Shown here one piece after another: positions 1-10,900 of a stretch of 64,000 nucleotides of DNA. How positions within the stretch are numbered: the first letter of the stretch is position 1; each line of letters opens with the position of its first letter. Below the pieces are notes generated by a model. It was not told the DNA's origin. It saw only the letters and a list, made by a program, of their open reading frames with translations, and ran no database searches. The stretch comes from Crambe crambe. Its lineage: Eukaryota; Porifera; Demospongiae; Poecilosclerida; Crambeidae. The translations under genes and the position numbers were made by a program. Location of the stretch: positions 2,085,001 to 2,149,000 of the forward strand of contig OZ004590.1 of NCBI GenBank assembly GCA_963924555.1, given 5' to 3'.

Positions 1-121
1 GATTTGACTTTTGAAATTGTCTGCTGTACTTTCGTTGAAGATTTTTTGCTGTCTGCCCTTGTGATTATAGACAGTGATAAGCTGTTTCTCACCATAACCT
101 CATTAGAACCTTGCCTATCCA

Positions 122-346
122 TCATCCATGATGAAGCTGGAACAATTTTAATACCAATTGAACATCAACATTGGGGGGATATTTTTCCATTTCAACAGCG
201 GAAGTGACATCAATATGTGCAGAAACAACACCTCCAGCTTGTCTCAGTTTCAGCCAATAATATGCTTGCACAACCATATCTAAATAGTCACCCAGCAAAA
301 GTGGCCTACCATGCACGCTTTCTTTCAAGAAGCTCATCCACATCAC
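122..346 (-). pseudogene. Transposase relic (pogo/Tigger-like N-terminal helix-turn-helix?)
   Basis: A 74-codon open frame on the minus strand contains RPLLLGDYLDMVVQ followed by an AGGVV motif. I recognise this as resembling the DNA-binding N-terminus of pogo-like transposases that are abundant in sponges; this is recall, not a search result. The frame breaks on both sides and no DDE core is visible, so it is a fragment. The remaining 5' end of the window (1-840) holds no other coding region I can support. Confidence 0.35.
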
Positions 347-844
347 TATCCTCTGTTTTCCGTTTCTCTCACACTTTCAAGGTAGTCTTAGTTGATCAAG
401 TATACTACTGTTGACTTTCACCCTCAACTTTTGAGAGCAGCTGCTGAAACTCCATATTGACTGGCATATCTGATATCAGCACGATCCTTAGAGCTATTTC
501 TAAATAAATGAATTGTCCCCAAGCTAGCTTACGAAGTTTAACTATCTTAGCTACATACATACGTACATATGGACCACATTTTTTTCTGTCTCTTAGCTTC
601 ATCAATCGCTTTGTCCACTTCCTTATTTGTGAGTGCTACTGCCCTCTAGGTCATGATGATAAAGACTCACTGGGCATCTTTATACTTTATGAAGACATGT
701 TGCGAGGATCTATGGGTACCACGTGTTATCTAAATTTATGTGATTTCAAATTTTCATACAAAATTACTATAATTTCCAGGAAGTATTTTATTCAGATAAT
801 TTGATTTCGGAACACTTCCACTTAGTTTGAATTTTGTTATGCAG

Positions 845-903
845 ATTTCAAAGAGGAGGAGTTGAAGGAGTTGAAGGAGTTGGATAATAAACTGAAAATG
901 CCT
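845..903 (+). CDS. Small charged coil exon (gene copy 1)
   Basis: The sequence has a TTATGCAG acceptor before position 845 and a GTAAGT donor at 904. It is 59 nt long, entering in phase 1 and leaving in phase 0. It encodes a Lys/Glu-rich helix containing ELKELKELDNKLK. A near-identical 47-nt exon lies at 30011-30057 with the same phases and similar flanking intron sequence, but copy 1 carries one extra KELKE-type repeat (12 nt). Its phase-0 end matches the phase-0 start of the SH3 exon at 12341. I infer that it links an upstream kinase, outside the window, to that SH3 domain. It is too short to identify on its own. Confidence 0.5.
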
Positions 904-2139
904 GTAAGTTTTTATCTATGTTACTAGCTGAACAAGGAGAACCATGTAGAATAATTATAAACATATTTTTATGGTATCTCTACTGTGTACAGTTTTGGAC
1001 AACCTGTACAATTATTAAGTCTTTGGACTTCCATGTCACTACCACACACACCAAAAATTTTAAATATTGCCTAATTTTCGTGGGTGCTATGAACGACTTT
1101 GCTAATGCCTGTAATTCTCAGGAACTATTGAACTTACTTGGATAATTTTTTCTCTCAGACACCTTCTATCTGTATTCTACAACATAACATTGAGTTTTTC
1201 TGAATTTCAATATTAACTTTTAGTTTATTCTTATTTTTTCATGCCGGACCTTGTGATTTGAGAAGTCTAAGCTAGATATAGAAAAAAACTAACTGTTATG
1301 TTGATCACCTTAACTTATGAAAGCTGCATGCAAAAAATGAGCTGATTCGAACCAGTGATTCCTGAGATGTACGAAGTAATCAAAATTTTATGGTTTAAGG
1401 TATTTTAGCCACACCATGCCCCACCCCCTCTTAATAACTATTACATAGTGTGTAGATTGATCCTATCTGAAGATAAGACTATAAAATTATCCAACTAGCT
1501 GCAGTATAAGTGCAGGACAACCTTTTCAAACTCTAGAAATAGAAGCACGGGCGTTGCTATTGCAAGCACCCTTAACTTATCAGAAAAATTATAAATGATA
1601 AGCTCCGTTGCCAGGGAACTGTCAACAACAAGCATAAGTTGTCAAAGAGTTGTCAATGTTGGTTGTTGGAGAGATAGCCTAAGTTGCTGGAGAGCTGTCA
1701 GTAACAACTGTGCAACAACCCAAATCTGTCAGAGAACTGAAAGTTCTTTTAGAGAGCTGTACCAATGAGCCTTACTATGTGTTTGCCAGCTAATTCTGTT
1801 TGTAAGGTGGCATCAACACATTTGCCTAAAAATATGGTTGGTAAAGCATCACCAGTTTTTAATAATGCCCATGTAGCTGAATGCTTAATTCACATCTTAT
1901 ACATCTTGTACAAAATTAGATCATTGGCAATCTTATTATAAACTGTATAGATAGCATTAATCCTTCCAGATCAGATTCATTTTGGCTCATGATGAAACCT
2001 CCAATGAACTATATAGTTACAATACGTGAACTTCAACTTGGATGGCAAGATCACAGTATCTAGTTGCCTATGATAAAATAATACAGCATTGTATCAAAAG
2101 GTGATGATCAAGTTTAAAAATATATATGTAATAAAAAAT
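904..2139. other. No gene seen; intron-like AT-rich sequence
   Basis: The first 250 bases are shared with the intron after the second coil exon (30058-30170), so this is probably intron of the duplicated gene. I see no further coding potential, RNA gene or clear repeat up to the foldback element at 2140. Confidence 0.4.
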
Positions 2140-2395
2140 AAAAGTATAGAGATGGCTGTGTGTGGTTCAAAAAAATTCAGCAACTAGAGAGTGAACTTAC
2201 ATAGTCAAATAACTCCTTACCCATCACAAACTACGAGCTAACTATTCCTACTTCACTCCCTCATCTTGGCCTGTCATGGGAGTGAAGTAGCTCGTAGTTT
2301 GGTAATACTGGTAATGGGTAAGGGATTACTAGACTGAGTTCACTCTCTTGTTGCTGAACCACACACAGCCATCTCTACTTTTCTTTTTTATTTAG
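2140..2395. repeat. Foldback MITE, family K copy 1
   Basis: The two arms are inverted copies, e.g. AACTACGAGCTAACTATTCC near 2230 and its partial complement near 2290. The outer arms are GGCTGTGTGTGGTTC and its complement GAACCACACACAGCC. The same family occurs at 10528-10735, 31215-31375 and 62497-62830. No coding sequence. Confidence 0.75.
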
Positions 2396-2397
2396 AA

Positions 2398-2637
2398 TCA
2401 GAGAGAGTGGTAGCTCTCTCTATGTAGGGATGACACGGACGGCGGTGCGTACCACCTATAGACTAATACAAAAGTGAAATTCTAGTTCCCCCACTTAGAC
2501 CTAACAAAAGCTACTGTAAATGATTATCCAGCCTACTACAGCCTACTACAATGTGCAGACCAAGTTTCAGGACCAGGGAGCTTACCGTTTCAGAAATACG
2601 GCAAGCAGATAAATCGCTGGATTCTTCTTCTCTATTA
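2398..2637 (+). repeat. Family C repeat, truncated copy
   Basis: It begins TCAGAGAGAGTGG, directly after a host A, and carries a terminal hairpin formed by AGAGAGAG and CTCTCTCT. It then follows the family C body seen at 33941-34372, including the segment with GGACCAGGGAGCTTACC. It is interrupted inside its ATT-rich stretch at 2637/2638 by the tandem array of family B units. I do not find the rest of this copy after the array. Confidence 0.7.
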
Positions 2638-3783
2638 TCAGAGAGTGTGCTAGAACTCTCTAAGTAGGGATGGCAGGTCAAAGGTCATAAGACTGTATAA
2701 GCTAAAAACTCTTCTTTCTCTTCTACCCTTGCTCTACAGGTTCTCAGAAGGCTACAGTGAATTATTATATCTACAAAGAAGAGAGGAGAATGTTCAAAAA
2801 CCAAAAATTCATTCGCTAACATAAGAAAAAAACGATGTCTAAAATTGACTTTTGTTCTGTTTCTCTATAATCAGAGAGTGTGCTAGCACTCTCTAAGTAG
2901 GGATGGCAGGTCAAAGGTCATTAAGACTGTATAAACTAAAAATTTCTTTCTCTTCTACCCTTACTCTACAGGATCTCAGAAGGCTACAGTGAATTATTAC
3001 ATCTACAAAGAAGAGAGGAGAATGTTCAAAAGCCAAAAATTCATTCGCTAACATAAGAAAAAAATGAGTTCTAAAATTGACTTTTGTTCTTTTTCTTTAT
3101 CAGAGAGTGCGCTAGCACTCTCTAAGTAGGGATGGCGGGTCAAAGGTCATAAGACTGTATAAACTAAAAACTCTTCTTTCTCTTCTACCCTTACTCTACA
3201 GGTTCTCAGAAGGCTACAGTGAATTATTACATCTACAAAGAAGAGAGGAGAATGTTCAAAAACCAAAAATTCATTCACTAACATAAGAAAAAAACGATGT
3301 CTAAAATTGACTTTTGTTCTGTTTCTTTATAATCAGAGAGTGCGCTAGCACTCTCTAAGTAGGGATGGCAAGGTCATAAGACCGTATAAACTAAAAAGTC
3401 TTCTTTCTCTTCTACCCTTACTCTACAGGATCTCAGAAGGCTACAGTGAATTATTATATCTACAAAGAAGAGAGGAGAATGTTCAAAAACCAAAAATTCA
3501 TTCGCTAACATAAGAAAAAAACGAGTTCTAAAATTGACTTTTGTTCTTTTTCTTTATCAGAGAGTGCGCTAGCACTCTCTAAGTAGGGATGGCGGGTCAA
3601 AGGTCATATGACTGTATCAACTAAAAACTCTTCTTTCTCTTCTACCCTTACTCTACAGGTTCTCAGAAGGCTACAGTGAATTATTACAAAAAGAGAGGAG
3701 AATGTTCAAAAACCAAAAATTCATTCGCTAACATAAGAAAAAAACGATGTCTAAAATTGACTTTTGTTCTATTTCTTTATAAT
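2638..3783 (+). repeat. Tandem array of five family B units (about 229 bp each)
   Basis: Five head-to-tail units begin at 2638, 2871, 3100, 3333 and 3557. Each starts TCAGAGAGTG and continues with a 9-bp-stem hairpin (AGAGAGTGC, loop, GCACTCTCT), then AAGTAGGGATGGC. The body includes CTTCTACCCTTACTCTACAG and ends in TTGACTTTTGTTC. Units differ by scattered substitutions and 2-10-bp indels. Two more units lie in tandem at 22689-23150, and single units at 4626-4851 (inverted) and 31428-31654. They contain no open frame. Confidence 0.9.
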
Positions 3784-3784
3784 A

Positions 3785-4117
3785 ACAAGTGAGCGTAAAA
3801 AATTTCTTCTAAATAAAAAGGATAGCCTAAAATCTAGCTGGGCTGTAGCTATAATGTACTGCAGCCTCGTATGAAAACAATCCCTACATTTGCATCCACT
3901 GCCTATGGCAGTTGTAAATGTAGGGATTCTTTTCATATATGTACTGCAGCCTCGTATGAAAACAATCCCTACATTTGCATCCACTGCCTATGGCAGTTGT
4001 AAATGTAGGGATTCTTTTCATATGAGGCTGCAGTACATTATAGCTACAGCCCAGCTAGATTTTAGGCTATCCCTACTTAACCTTTTTATTTAGAAGAAAT
4101 TTTTTGCGCTCACTTGT
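3785..4117. repeat. Family A inverted-repeat MITE, copy 1 with internal tandem duplication
   Basis: The terminal inverted repeats start ACAAGTGAGCG and end CGCTCACTTGT, and the arms contain the AGGCTGCAGTACATT motif. This copy has an extra internal tandem duplication of about 83 bp (about 3858-3940 and 3941-4023), each half itself a small inverted repeat around TGCCTATGGCA. Other copies are at 8651-8821, 23602-23858 and 24542-24801, with fragments near 12594-12658 and 12888-12921. Confidence 0.85.
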
Positions 4118-4625
4118 TTCCATCCTTTTCTTAGTGCTTGAACATGAAAGAAAGAATGTGTGGCAGTATTGATCGTCACTTCAACAGAGAGTATGCAGTG
4201 ATTATTCATGAGCCAGCTCTACTGTCTATACATAAACCTTATCTTTTTATTCTGTAGGCATATACACAGTCACTGGTTGTTTAGTTATTAAGTTTTATCT
4301 GTTATTTAATATCAAACTTTACAGCAACAGCAATGTAAATGGCATTCTACTATAGGATGCATGAGCATCTGTATTGCAATGCTATTGTGTACTTTTATGT
4401 GACTCCGCCCATAAGCCCCGCCCCCTACCGACGTGCGCTTCAAAATGGCGGAAAAAGATTAGCTAGTGTCCCAAGTGCTATCGAATGGTGAAGTAGAGCC
4501 TTAGACAAAACTAATAGCAAAAGATCAGCCTCTAGGTGCTGCTCTAACAGATGGCCAAAGCAGAATTTTGATGACTATAGCCAGTAAGCCGGTACGTCGA
4601 TCTGATTATCCTTATTATTATTATT
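4118..4625 (-). repeat. Repeat blocks N and M, inverted relative to 23160-24530
   Basis: This stretch matches, as reverse complement, blocks found twice at 23160-23600 and 23880-24530. These include the GC-rich piece with GGGCGGGGCTTATGGGCGG seen there, and the block ending in GTACCGGCTTACTGG. It looks like the body of a larger nonautonomous element that carries families A and B at its sides. No gene. Confidence 0.6.
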
Positions 4626-4851
4626 AAACAAAAGTCAATTTTAGACATCATTTTTTTCTTATGTTAGCGAATGAATTTTTGGTTTTTGAACATTCTCCTC
4701 TTTTCTTTGTAGATATAATAATTTACTGTAGCCTTCTGAGAACCTGTAGAGAAAGAGTAGAAGAGAAAGAAAAGTTTTTAGTTTATACAGTCTTATGACC
4801 TTTGACCCGCCATCCCTACTTAACTTAAAGAGTGCTAGTGCACTCTCTGAT
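4626..4851 (-). repeat. Family B unit, single inverted copy
   Basis: This is the reverse complement of one unit of the 2638-3783 array, ending CACTCTCTGA followed by host T, so that the TC terminus is preceded by A on the other strand. Confidence 0.85.
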
Positions 4852-4865
4852 AATAATAAGGATAA

Positions 4866-5538
4866 CTAGGGCAATGTTCAACATTCAGTTGGCAGCGAGC
4901 GAGCAAGCAAGTATTCTTTAGTGCTACAACTCTTTAGAAGATTTTGCTGTTTAGTTTAGACAGTGAGCAAGTGAGCATGATAGGCTCCAGTGCTTTATAT
5001 TGCATCAGAGACAAGAGTCATGTAAGTGGTGGTTCCAACCAGAAATCTCCATGCATCAAAAGCTGTAAATACTTACCACAAGCACTTAGATAAGCCAAGC
5101 GCCTACAATTCACTTTGATACATTAATTTTGATAGCCAGTGAGCAAGCAAGTTAGTGCTACAACTCTTTAGTTGCTGTTGAGTTTATATGTAACAAAGTA
5201 CCAGGCTAGAGCCTCTACAACTACTACTATAATTATGTGCAGCATTTGACAGTGAGCAAGTGAGTACCTGATAGGCTCCAGTGCTTGCTTTCAGAGACAA
5301 GAGTCATGTAAGTTGTGGTTCCAACCGGGAAGCTCCATACATAGAAAGCTGTAAATACTTACCACAAGCACTTAAATAACAAGCGCCTACAATCTACTTA
5401 GATAAGCCTAGCGCCCTATGACAAAAGGCTGCATGTAGAAAACAATCTAGCTTGATTAATTGGAGCATGCGCATTATGCACGCGCACAGCGCTACTATTT
5501 CGGGACACGTACCATACGTACGCCTGAGGCATTTTGGA
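4866..5538 (+). repeat. Repeat family R, copy 1, split by a hAT transposon
   Basis: It starts TAGGGCAATGTTCAACATTC, as does a second copy at 8151. Inside are two diverged tandem segments that each contain GATAGGCTCCAGTGCTT. The copy is cut at 5546 by the hAT element and resumes at 8133-8150, where the second copy begins. No coding sequence. Confidence 0.7.
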
Positions 5539-5546
5539 GTGTAGAC
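5539..5546 (+). repeat. hAT target-site duplication, left
   Basis: GTGTAGAC lies immediately outside the left TIR and is repeated exactly at 8133-8140. Eight bases is the diagnostic hAT duplication length. The uninterrupted site is present in the paralogous repeat at 8635-8642. Confidence 0.9.
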
Positions 5547-5664
5547 TAGGGGTGTCCACATTATGCTTATTTTTTGGCCCAATATGCTTTTCAGAAATTC
5601 CAGTTAAGATTACCCATTATGCTTCAATTTTATCCCATTATGCTTCAATAATATTCATCGTTTA

Positions 5665-7989
5665 TTATTGCAACATTAAGGAAGTCTCTATGTAATCTTC
5701 AAGTGAATTTGTTTGGGTATGGTTGAAAGAGTTTGCCAGGAGAGAAAAAACACGTTCAGATGCTGCAGAACTTGGCTGTACAGCTAAAATTGACTTGACT
5801 GCAGCGGACCAGTGTGTTAACTGACTTTCATGGCTTTTCCACCATCGGAGAATGTCAATATCAGGAGATACATCCTCAATAGCTGCTATATATACAGGTA
5901 GTTCAGATTTGAGGCTTGCTAAGACTGTTGGTTTGTTCATGAAAGGGATTGATGCCAATTCGTCAATGCTTGAACTATCAACTTGCATCTCACTCATCTT
6001 AACTGGGGAAAAGAATCTTGCTGCTTTAAAAAAATTCACCAGAGGACGAAGTTCTCCATCAAATTTCTCCTTGAAATAAGCAAAACCAGGTTGTACACAT
6101 GATATTGCATAATCAACTAACTGCTGCTGAGTAGTAGCCGGCTGTTGAGCACCAATACAACTCGACACTTCACGTGCAACAGCAAGAGTGTTAGGAAAAT
6201 GTTGATTTGCTATTGTTGCATACAATTTTTGTATCTCTTCATAAGCTTGTAATGCCAATGGTCCATCTCCCTCCAATACATAAGTTGCCTTGACAAAAGG
6301 TTCCCCTGCGTCTACTACAATGGCTAATTCCATTTTCAGCTGTACAAGCTTCACAGGATCATCGAGTATTTTCTTTAGCTTCTCTATTGTTGTGGGAGCC
6401 AGGTCTTTAGTTTCTTTCACGAACTGTTCCACATCTCCAAAACAAACAAGAATTGAATTAATAACTTCCCATCTGCTCCACCACCTTGTTTCAGAGTAAG
6501 TTGGAACAGGTCTACCACAGAGAGTCTTCCATTCTAATCGAGCCTTAGGGCTCCGAGAAAAGAGTGCAACCCATGACTTAGTAAATTCATCCAATACTTG
6601 AGTACAAAACTTTTCCCCTACATGATCCAAAGTATGACTTAAACAACCAACATCTAGAATATCAGGATATATAAGAGATAGGGTCTGCATTGCGACATTG
6701 TTGACAGAGGCTCTGTCCCTCATTGTAGCTACTAGACTGTGTGACTCTATACCAAGGGTAGTAGACAAAGTGGAAATCAATACTCTTGCTAACTCTTCCC
6801 CAGACATGGTCTTTTTGAGTAATTTCACACACACTAACCGTTGCTTGATTTCAAAGTCCTCATTGATGAATCTCAAAATGATATTAAGAGCTTCTTCAAC
6901 ATGTGTGGTTCCATCAAAAATGACTGAGAGATGCTTTCCTACAATTTCTTCCTTTATTTTAGCTTTCTCTTGGCAAAGAATGAAGGGAATCATCTCACTC
7001 AAGTGCTGACAACCACATAAGCTAAATGCATGCTCCTCAAGTAGCTCCCGGAAAGAATCTATTTTCATTCGGGGAACACCAGCTTTGAGAAATGATGTCA
7101 CAACATTTATACGGTAGATACGAACATTAGGCCACATCAAATTAATTACTTGTTTATCATCCTAATTTCTTCAAAAATTAGGAGAGGGGGGGAGGGTTTT
7201 ATTTTTATTTTTTATTGGTTTCCATGGCAATTATTTAAAAAGCTATTATGAAAACATACAAAAAGCTGAAGTTCCACAAAAAAAAGCTAAGTTAAAAGTA
7301 GTAGCTGCACACTTTATTTGAAGAATAACAAACACCATAATTAATAGTTGCCAAAACTGAAATTACACTGAAAATCATGCCTAAATTTCAAATAAAGTAC
7401 ACCATGCACATGCTCAGTAGAAATAAAATTAAAAGTCCAGAAGAGCAAAAATTAGGAGAGGGAGGGGATGATAAACAAGTAATTAAGTTGACGTGGCCTT
7501 ATCAGAAAGAGTTTCACCTTTTGGACGATTATCATTGTCATACTTTTTAAGAGCCTGCACGATATCTCTTTGTCTCTCTTCTTTCTTCTGCAACTTAACT
7601 TTAGAGGATTTATGTTTAATGGACTCGATATGAAGTTTTAAAACACTTTTTTTCAGAGACATTGGCTCTCGACATGCTGAACAGAACAGCCTTCCACAAG
7701 AAACAGTGAGAGGCTCATCTTTAAATTCCCTTACTCTCTCTTTGGGTGTAACAGATGTTGGCTCACTTCGCCCTTTTGCCTGTGAAGTACGTCGCTTCGC
7801 ACCCATAGGAGGGTTGGTAGCTATTCTTCTCTTCCGCGCTAAATCAGATGAAGCTGGACCTTTCAGTACATCCAGTAGGGACCTCACAGAACCATCAGTA
7901 TCACTGGAACTTGTATCAGCAAAACTAGGGCTAGAAATAGCATCTAGAGAAGTGGAGCCACAGCTAGACCCACTAGAGTCCATATCCAT
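5665..7989 (-). pseudogene. hAT transposase, split by a MITE
   Basis: Two open frames (ATG at 7989, reading to 7502; then 7126 down to 5665) together cover a complete hAT transposase of roughly 650 residues. The first part is Ser-rich and has a C2H2-like/BED-type finger (CGRLFCSACREPM followed by two His). The second carries the RNase-H-type core and ends with the hAT dimerisation signature SSAASERVFSLLANSF near the C-terminus. Taking out the MITE at 7130-7498 with one TTA joins the frames without a shift (GETLSD then NVRIYRINVV). The gene was therefore intact when the MITE arrived. As it stands the first frame ends in a stop inside the MITE, so the gene is probably inactive unless the insert is spliced out. 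Confidence 0.85.
7130..7498. mobile_element. Harbinger-like MITE inside the hAT transposase gene
   Basis: TIRs of about 35 bp: the left begins GGCCACATCAAATTAATTAC and the right ends with the complement of GGCCACGTCAACTTAATTAC. TTA flanks both ends (7127-7129 and 7499-7501). A 3-bp TTA/TAA duplication is typical of PIF/Harbinger elements. The interior is AT-rich with no coding sequence. Confidence 0.8.
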
Positions 7990-8132
7990 TTCTAGATATA
8001 GCACACCTTATCTATCTGATCTGAGCATGCTCGAAGTTGGGTGTGCTCTGTATAGAAAGAGCCTATTATGCTTGTATGCTAGGGTCAGCCCATTATGCTC
8101 AAAATTATGCTAGCATAATGTGGACATCCCTA

Positions 8133-8140
8133 GTGTAGAC
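8133..8140 (+). repeat. hAT target-site duplication, right
   Basis: GTGTAGAC, identical to 5539-5546, directly after the right TIR. Confidence 0.9.
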
Positions 8141-8150
8141 CTAGATATAC

Positions 8151-8650
8151 TAGGGCAATGTTCAACATTCAGTTGGCAGCGAGCGAGTATTCTTTAGTGC
8201 TACAACTCTTTAGAAGATTTTGCTGTTTAGTTTATATGTATTAGATAAGCTACAACTACTACTTTAGCTTTAGACAGTGAGCAAGTGAGCATGATAGGCT
8301 CCAGTGCTTGATATTGCGTCAGAGATAAGAGTCATGTAAGTGGTGGTTCCAACCAGAAAGCTCCACGCATCAAAAGCTGTAAATACTTACCACAAGCACT
8401 TAGATAAGCCAAGCGCCTACAATTCACTTTGAAAAGCTGTAAATACTTACCACAAGCACTTAGATAAGCCAAGCGCCTACAATTCACTTTGATAAGCCTA
8501 GCGCCTCTATGACAAAAGGCTGTAGAAAACAATCTAGGCTTGATTACAATTATTGGAGCGTGCACATTATGCACGCGCAGGCGCTACTATACACGACACG
8601 TACCGTACCATACGTACGCCTGGGGCATTTTGGAGTGTAGACCTAGATAT
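8151..8650 (+). repeat. Repeat family R, copy 2 (carries the empty hAT site and a 62-bp tandem duplication)
   Basis: It is parallel to 4866-5546, ending ATTTTGGAGTGTAGACCTAG, which is the unoccupied version of the hAT insertion site. A unit of about 62 bp containing CTGTAAATACTTACCACAAG is present twice without visible change (about 8369-8430 and 8431-8492). Copy 1 has only dispersed single versions of this unit. No gene. Confidence 0.8.
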
Positions 8651-8821
8651 ACAAGTGAGCGAATCCCTACATTTACATTTACTGCCTATAGCTAGCTATG
8701 GGCTGTTGTAAAAGTAGGGATTGTTTTCATACGAGGCTGCAGTACATTATACAGCCCAGTTAGATTTTAGGCTATCCCTACTTAACTTTTTATTTAGAAG
8801 AATTTTTTTGCGCTCACTTGT
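8651..8821. repeat. Family A MITE, left arm shortened
   Basis: It starts ACAAGTGAGCG and ends CGCTCACTTGT. Much of the left arm is missing, while the right arm with CGAGGCTGCAGTACATTA is complete. Confidence 0.8.
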
Positions 8822-9177
8822 TTCTATCCTTTTTTTTTTAGTGTTGAAAGTAAGTTTATGTAAGTAAAGAATTGAGGGTGGTATTGATTGTCACTTGAAC
8901 TGAGAGTATGCAGTGATTAATATTTGACATGAGGCTACAGTACAGTACTATAGTCTATACAAAGCCAGCTCTTCTTTTGTAGGTACATACACAGTCTCTG
9001 GAAGAATTTATGAGCTATTTTAGTTTTTTTTATTTAATATAAACTTTACAGCAACAGCAATGTAAATGACCGATGTGCATGGCATGGTAAAGTGAGCTGA
9101 CTACACTACAGCCAAGTACTGGCTATAATACTATAGGATGATCCAATGCAGCTCAGGAAGATCATCTTATCCAGATA
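8822..9177 (-). repeat. Repeat block N, no gene
   Basis: Reverse complement of the block at 24110-24530, with the same TTTACAGCAACAGCAATGTA segment. Nothing coding. Confidence 0.5.
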
Positions 9178-9185
9178 AGAATAAA

Positions 9186-9623
9186 GGATCAAGAATAAAG
9201 AACGGCACCACTAGCTGATTAATTAATGCACACTTTATTTTCGCGATCTTTGACCAAGTGACTTATACGACACAGACCTTTGGCCTCAAACTCTTTGGTT
9301 GCCTTAGGGAGCCCTTTGGGCCCGCACTGCAAGCTGGGCGAGTGTTGCCTAGCCTTGGAGTCACAACAGTGCATGAGTAGTACGTCCCATACACCCATCG
9401 CTGCGCTCGCTCCCTTGCAGGAGCCCTAGCCTTGGAGTCACAACAGTGTATGAGTAGTAGTACGTCCCATACACCTAACGCTCGCTGCGTTCGCTCCCTT
9501 GCAGGAGCCTAGCCTCGTGGTGCTGTATAAGTCAATTGATCCTCAATGTCAAAGGTCGCGAAAATAAAAGTGCGCATTAATAATTATTAATCAGCTAGTG
9601 GTGCCGTTCTTTATTCTTGATCC
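9186..9623. mobile_element. hAT-type MITE (438 bp) with exact 8-bp target duplication
   Basis: TIRs start GGATCAAGAATAAAGAACGG and end with its complement. AGAATAAA is repeated exactly on both sides (9178-9185 and 9624-9631). The centre (about 9350-9510) carries two tandem versions of a 75-80-bp unit containing CTTGGAGTCACAACAGTG and CGCTCGCTCCCTTGCAGGAG. No open frame, so it is nonautonomous. Confidence 0.85.
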
Positions 9624-9654
9624 AGAATAAATAGCTAGCTAAACGATTAAACTG

Positions 9655-9962
9655 AAGACCTAGACTTAACAAAAGCTACTGTGAATGGTTATCCAGCCTA
9701 GTAGAGCCTACTACAAAGTGGACACCAAGTTTCAGGACCCGTTTCAGAAATACGGCAAGCAGGTAAATCGCCGGATTCTTCTTCTCTATTGTTATTATTA
9801 TTCTTTTTAGACAACCATAGCTATCTCTCGAACCACTCAAGCTACAGCTATGATTTCTGGACAAATCCACTCCAGCTACGATCTATTGTACTCGTTGATC
9901 CTCGAAAGAGTCAATGTAGCTAAAAGGAGACACTACGGAGCACAGTATTTGACTAATTTCCA
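9655..9962 (+). repeat. Family C repeat, internal fragment
   Basis: Matches the family C body from the CCTACTACA region through GAGACACTACGGAGCACAG, without the terminal hairpin. Confidence 0.65.
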
Positions 9963-10527
9963 TTTTTTGATAATATGCATGTGCATATACAGTATTTAGC
10001 AATAGCTGTACTCGTACTCTGGACTCTAGCACTATCAACTCAGGGATTTTAGATCACCAATCCATCTACTGGTAGACAAGGCTGGGTAGACTCTATTTCA
10101 TCTTCGATCTCCAAGTATAAGAGCTCAACACTAACACTTCAAGCCTTGACTCACTGATAAATAATCATTGGGCTGCTATGCTATTGGAGAACTATTCTTT
10201 CATCTGTCCCTGCATACACATAGAAGAACGAAAAGAGAGGGAAAAACCAGGAACAAGTAAGGGAAAAAACGTTTCCCTGAAATGAAAAAAAAGGAAACTA
10301 GCTCTAGCTTGTAGACTACTCTTAGTCCATCAACTTGGGGATTTTAGGTTCACCAATCCATCTACTGGTAGCAGATTCATCTGCATCCTCGACCTCAACA
10401 TTTCAAACCTTGACTTGCTGATAAATAATCATTGGGCTGCTATGCTATTGAAGAACTATACATCTCAAGAAACTTCTGTCCCTACATACACATAGAAGAA
10501 TGAACTTTTGCATTATGCATACATACA
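9963..10527. repeat. Family G fragments, duplicated; no gene
   Basis: Two diverged copies (about 10060-10310 and 10330-10510) share CACCAATCCATCTACTGGTA and ATTGGGCTGCTATGCTATTG with the G blocks at 34676-34915 and 36222-36474. The first copy contains the start of a family D arm (AACAAGTAAGGG). Confidence 0.5.
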
Positions 10528-10735
10528 TAAAGGAAAAAATATTTATTCTAAATAAAAAAGCCAACTAGGATGGCTAATGTGTATGGTTCAAAAAGTTCAG
10601 CAACAAGAGAGTGAACTTCAGTCAAGTAATTTCTTACCCATCACCAACTACGAGCTAACTATTCCTACTTCAATTCCATGACAGGCCAAGATGAGATATA
10701 AAGGAAGTGAAGTAGGAATAGTTAGCTCGTAGCCT
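10528..10735. repeat. Foldback MITE, family K copy 2
   Basis: Inverted arms include AACTACGAGCTAACTATTCC and its complement, joined by a short spacer. The right outer arm is lost. Confidence 0.7.
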
Positions 10736-10740
10736 AAACC

Positions 10741-10900
10741 AAGCAGACCTTTTACACTGACATGAACAATTAAAGCAGCTTGGTGGGAGGCAGTGATGTA
10801 CGTAGGGATTATTATTGAAGGCAGCATAGTTTGTCCACAGAAACTGCTATAGGTAAAAGTACAGACTAACCCTATATGGCCTTTTTATTTTACTTGTTCT
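10741..10900 (-). repeat. Family J fragment
   Basis: Matches the right half of the complete family J element at 26955-27268, with the shared ACTGCTATAGGTAAAAGTAC segment. It abuts the K element. Confidence 0.6.

Larger units (their letters stand above)
5547..8132 (-). mobile_element. hAT DNA transposon (2586 bp)
   Basis: The element starts TAGGGGTGTCCACATTATGC and ends with the imperfect complement GCATAATGTGGACATCCCTA. It is bounded by the 8-bp duplication GTGTAGAC. It carries one transposase gene on the minus strand, itself split by a 369-bp MITE at 7130-7498. It inserted into repeat family R; the second copy of that repeat keeps the empty site. Confidence 0.92.

Noticed and set aside
2638-3783. 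CRISPR-like array of repeats
   Set aside because: Units are near-identical over about 230 bp with no variable spacers, and the genome is eukaryotic.
3890-4093. Small Cys-containing frames on both strands
   Set aside because: They are mirror translations of the internal duplication in a family A MITE.
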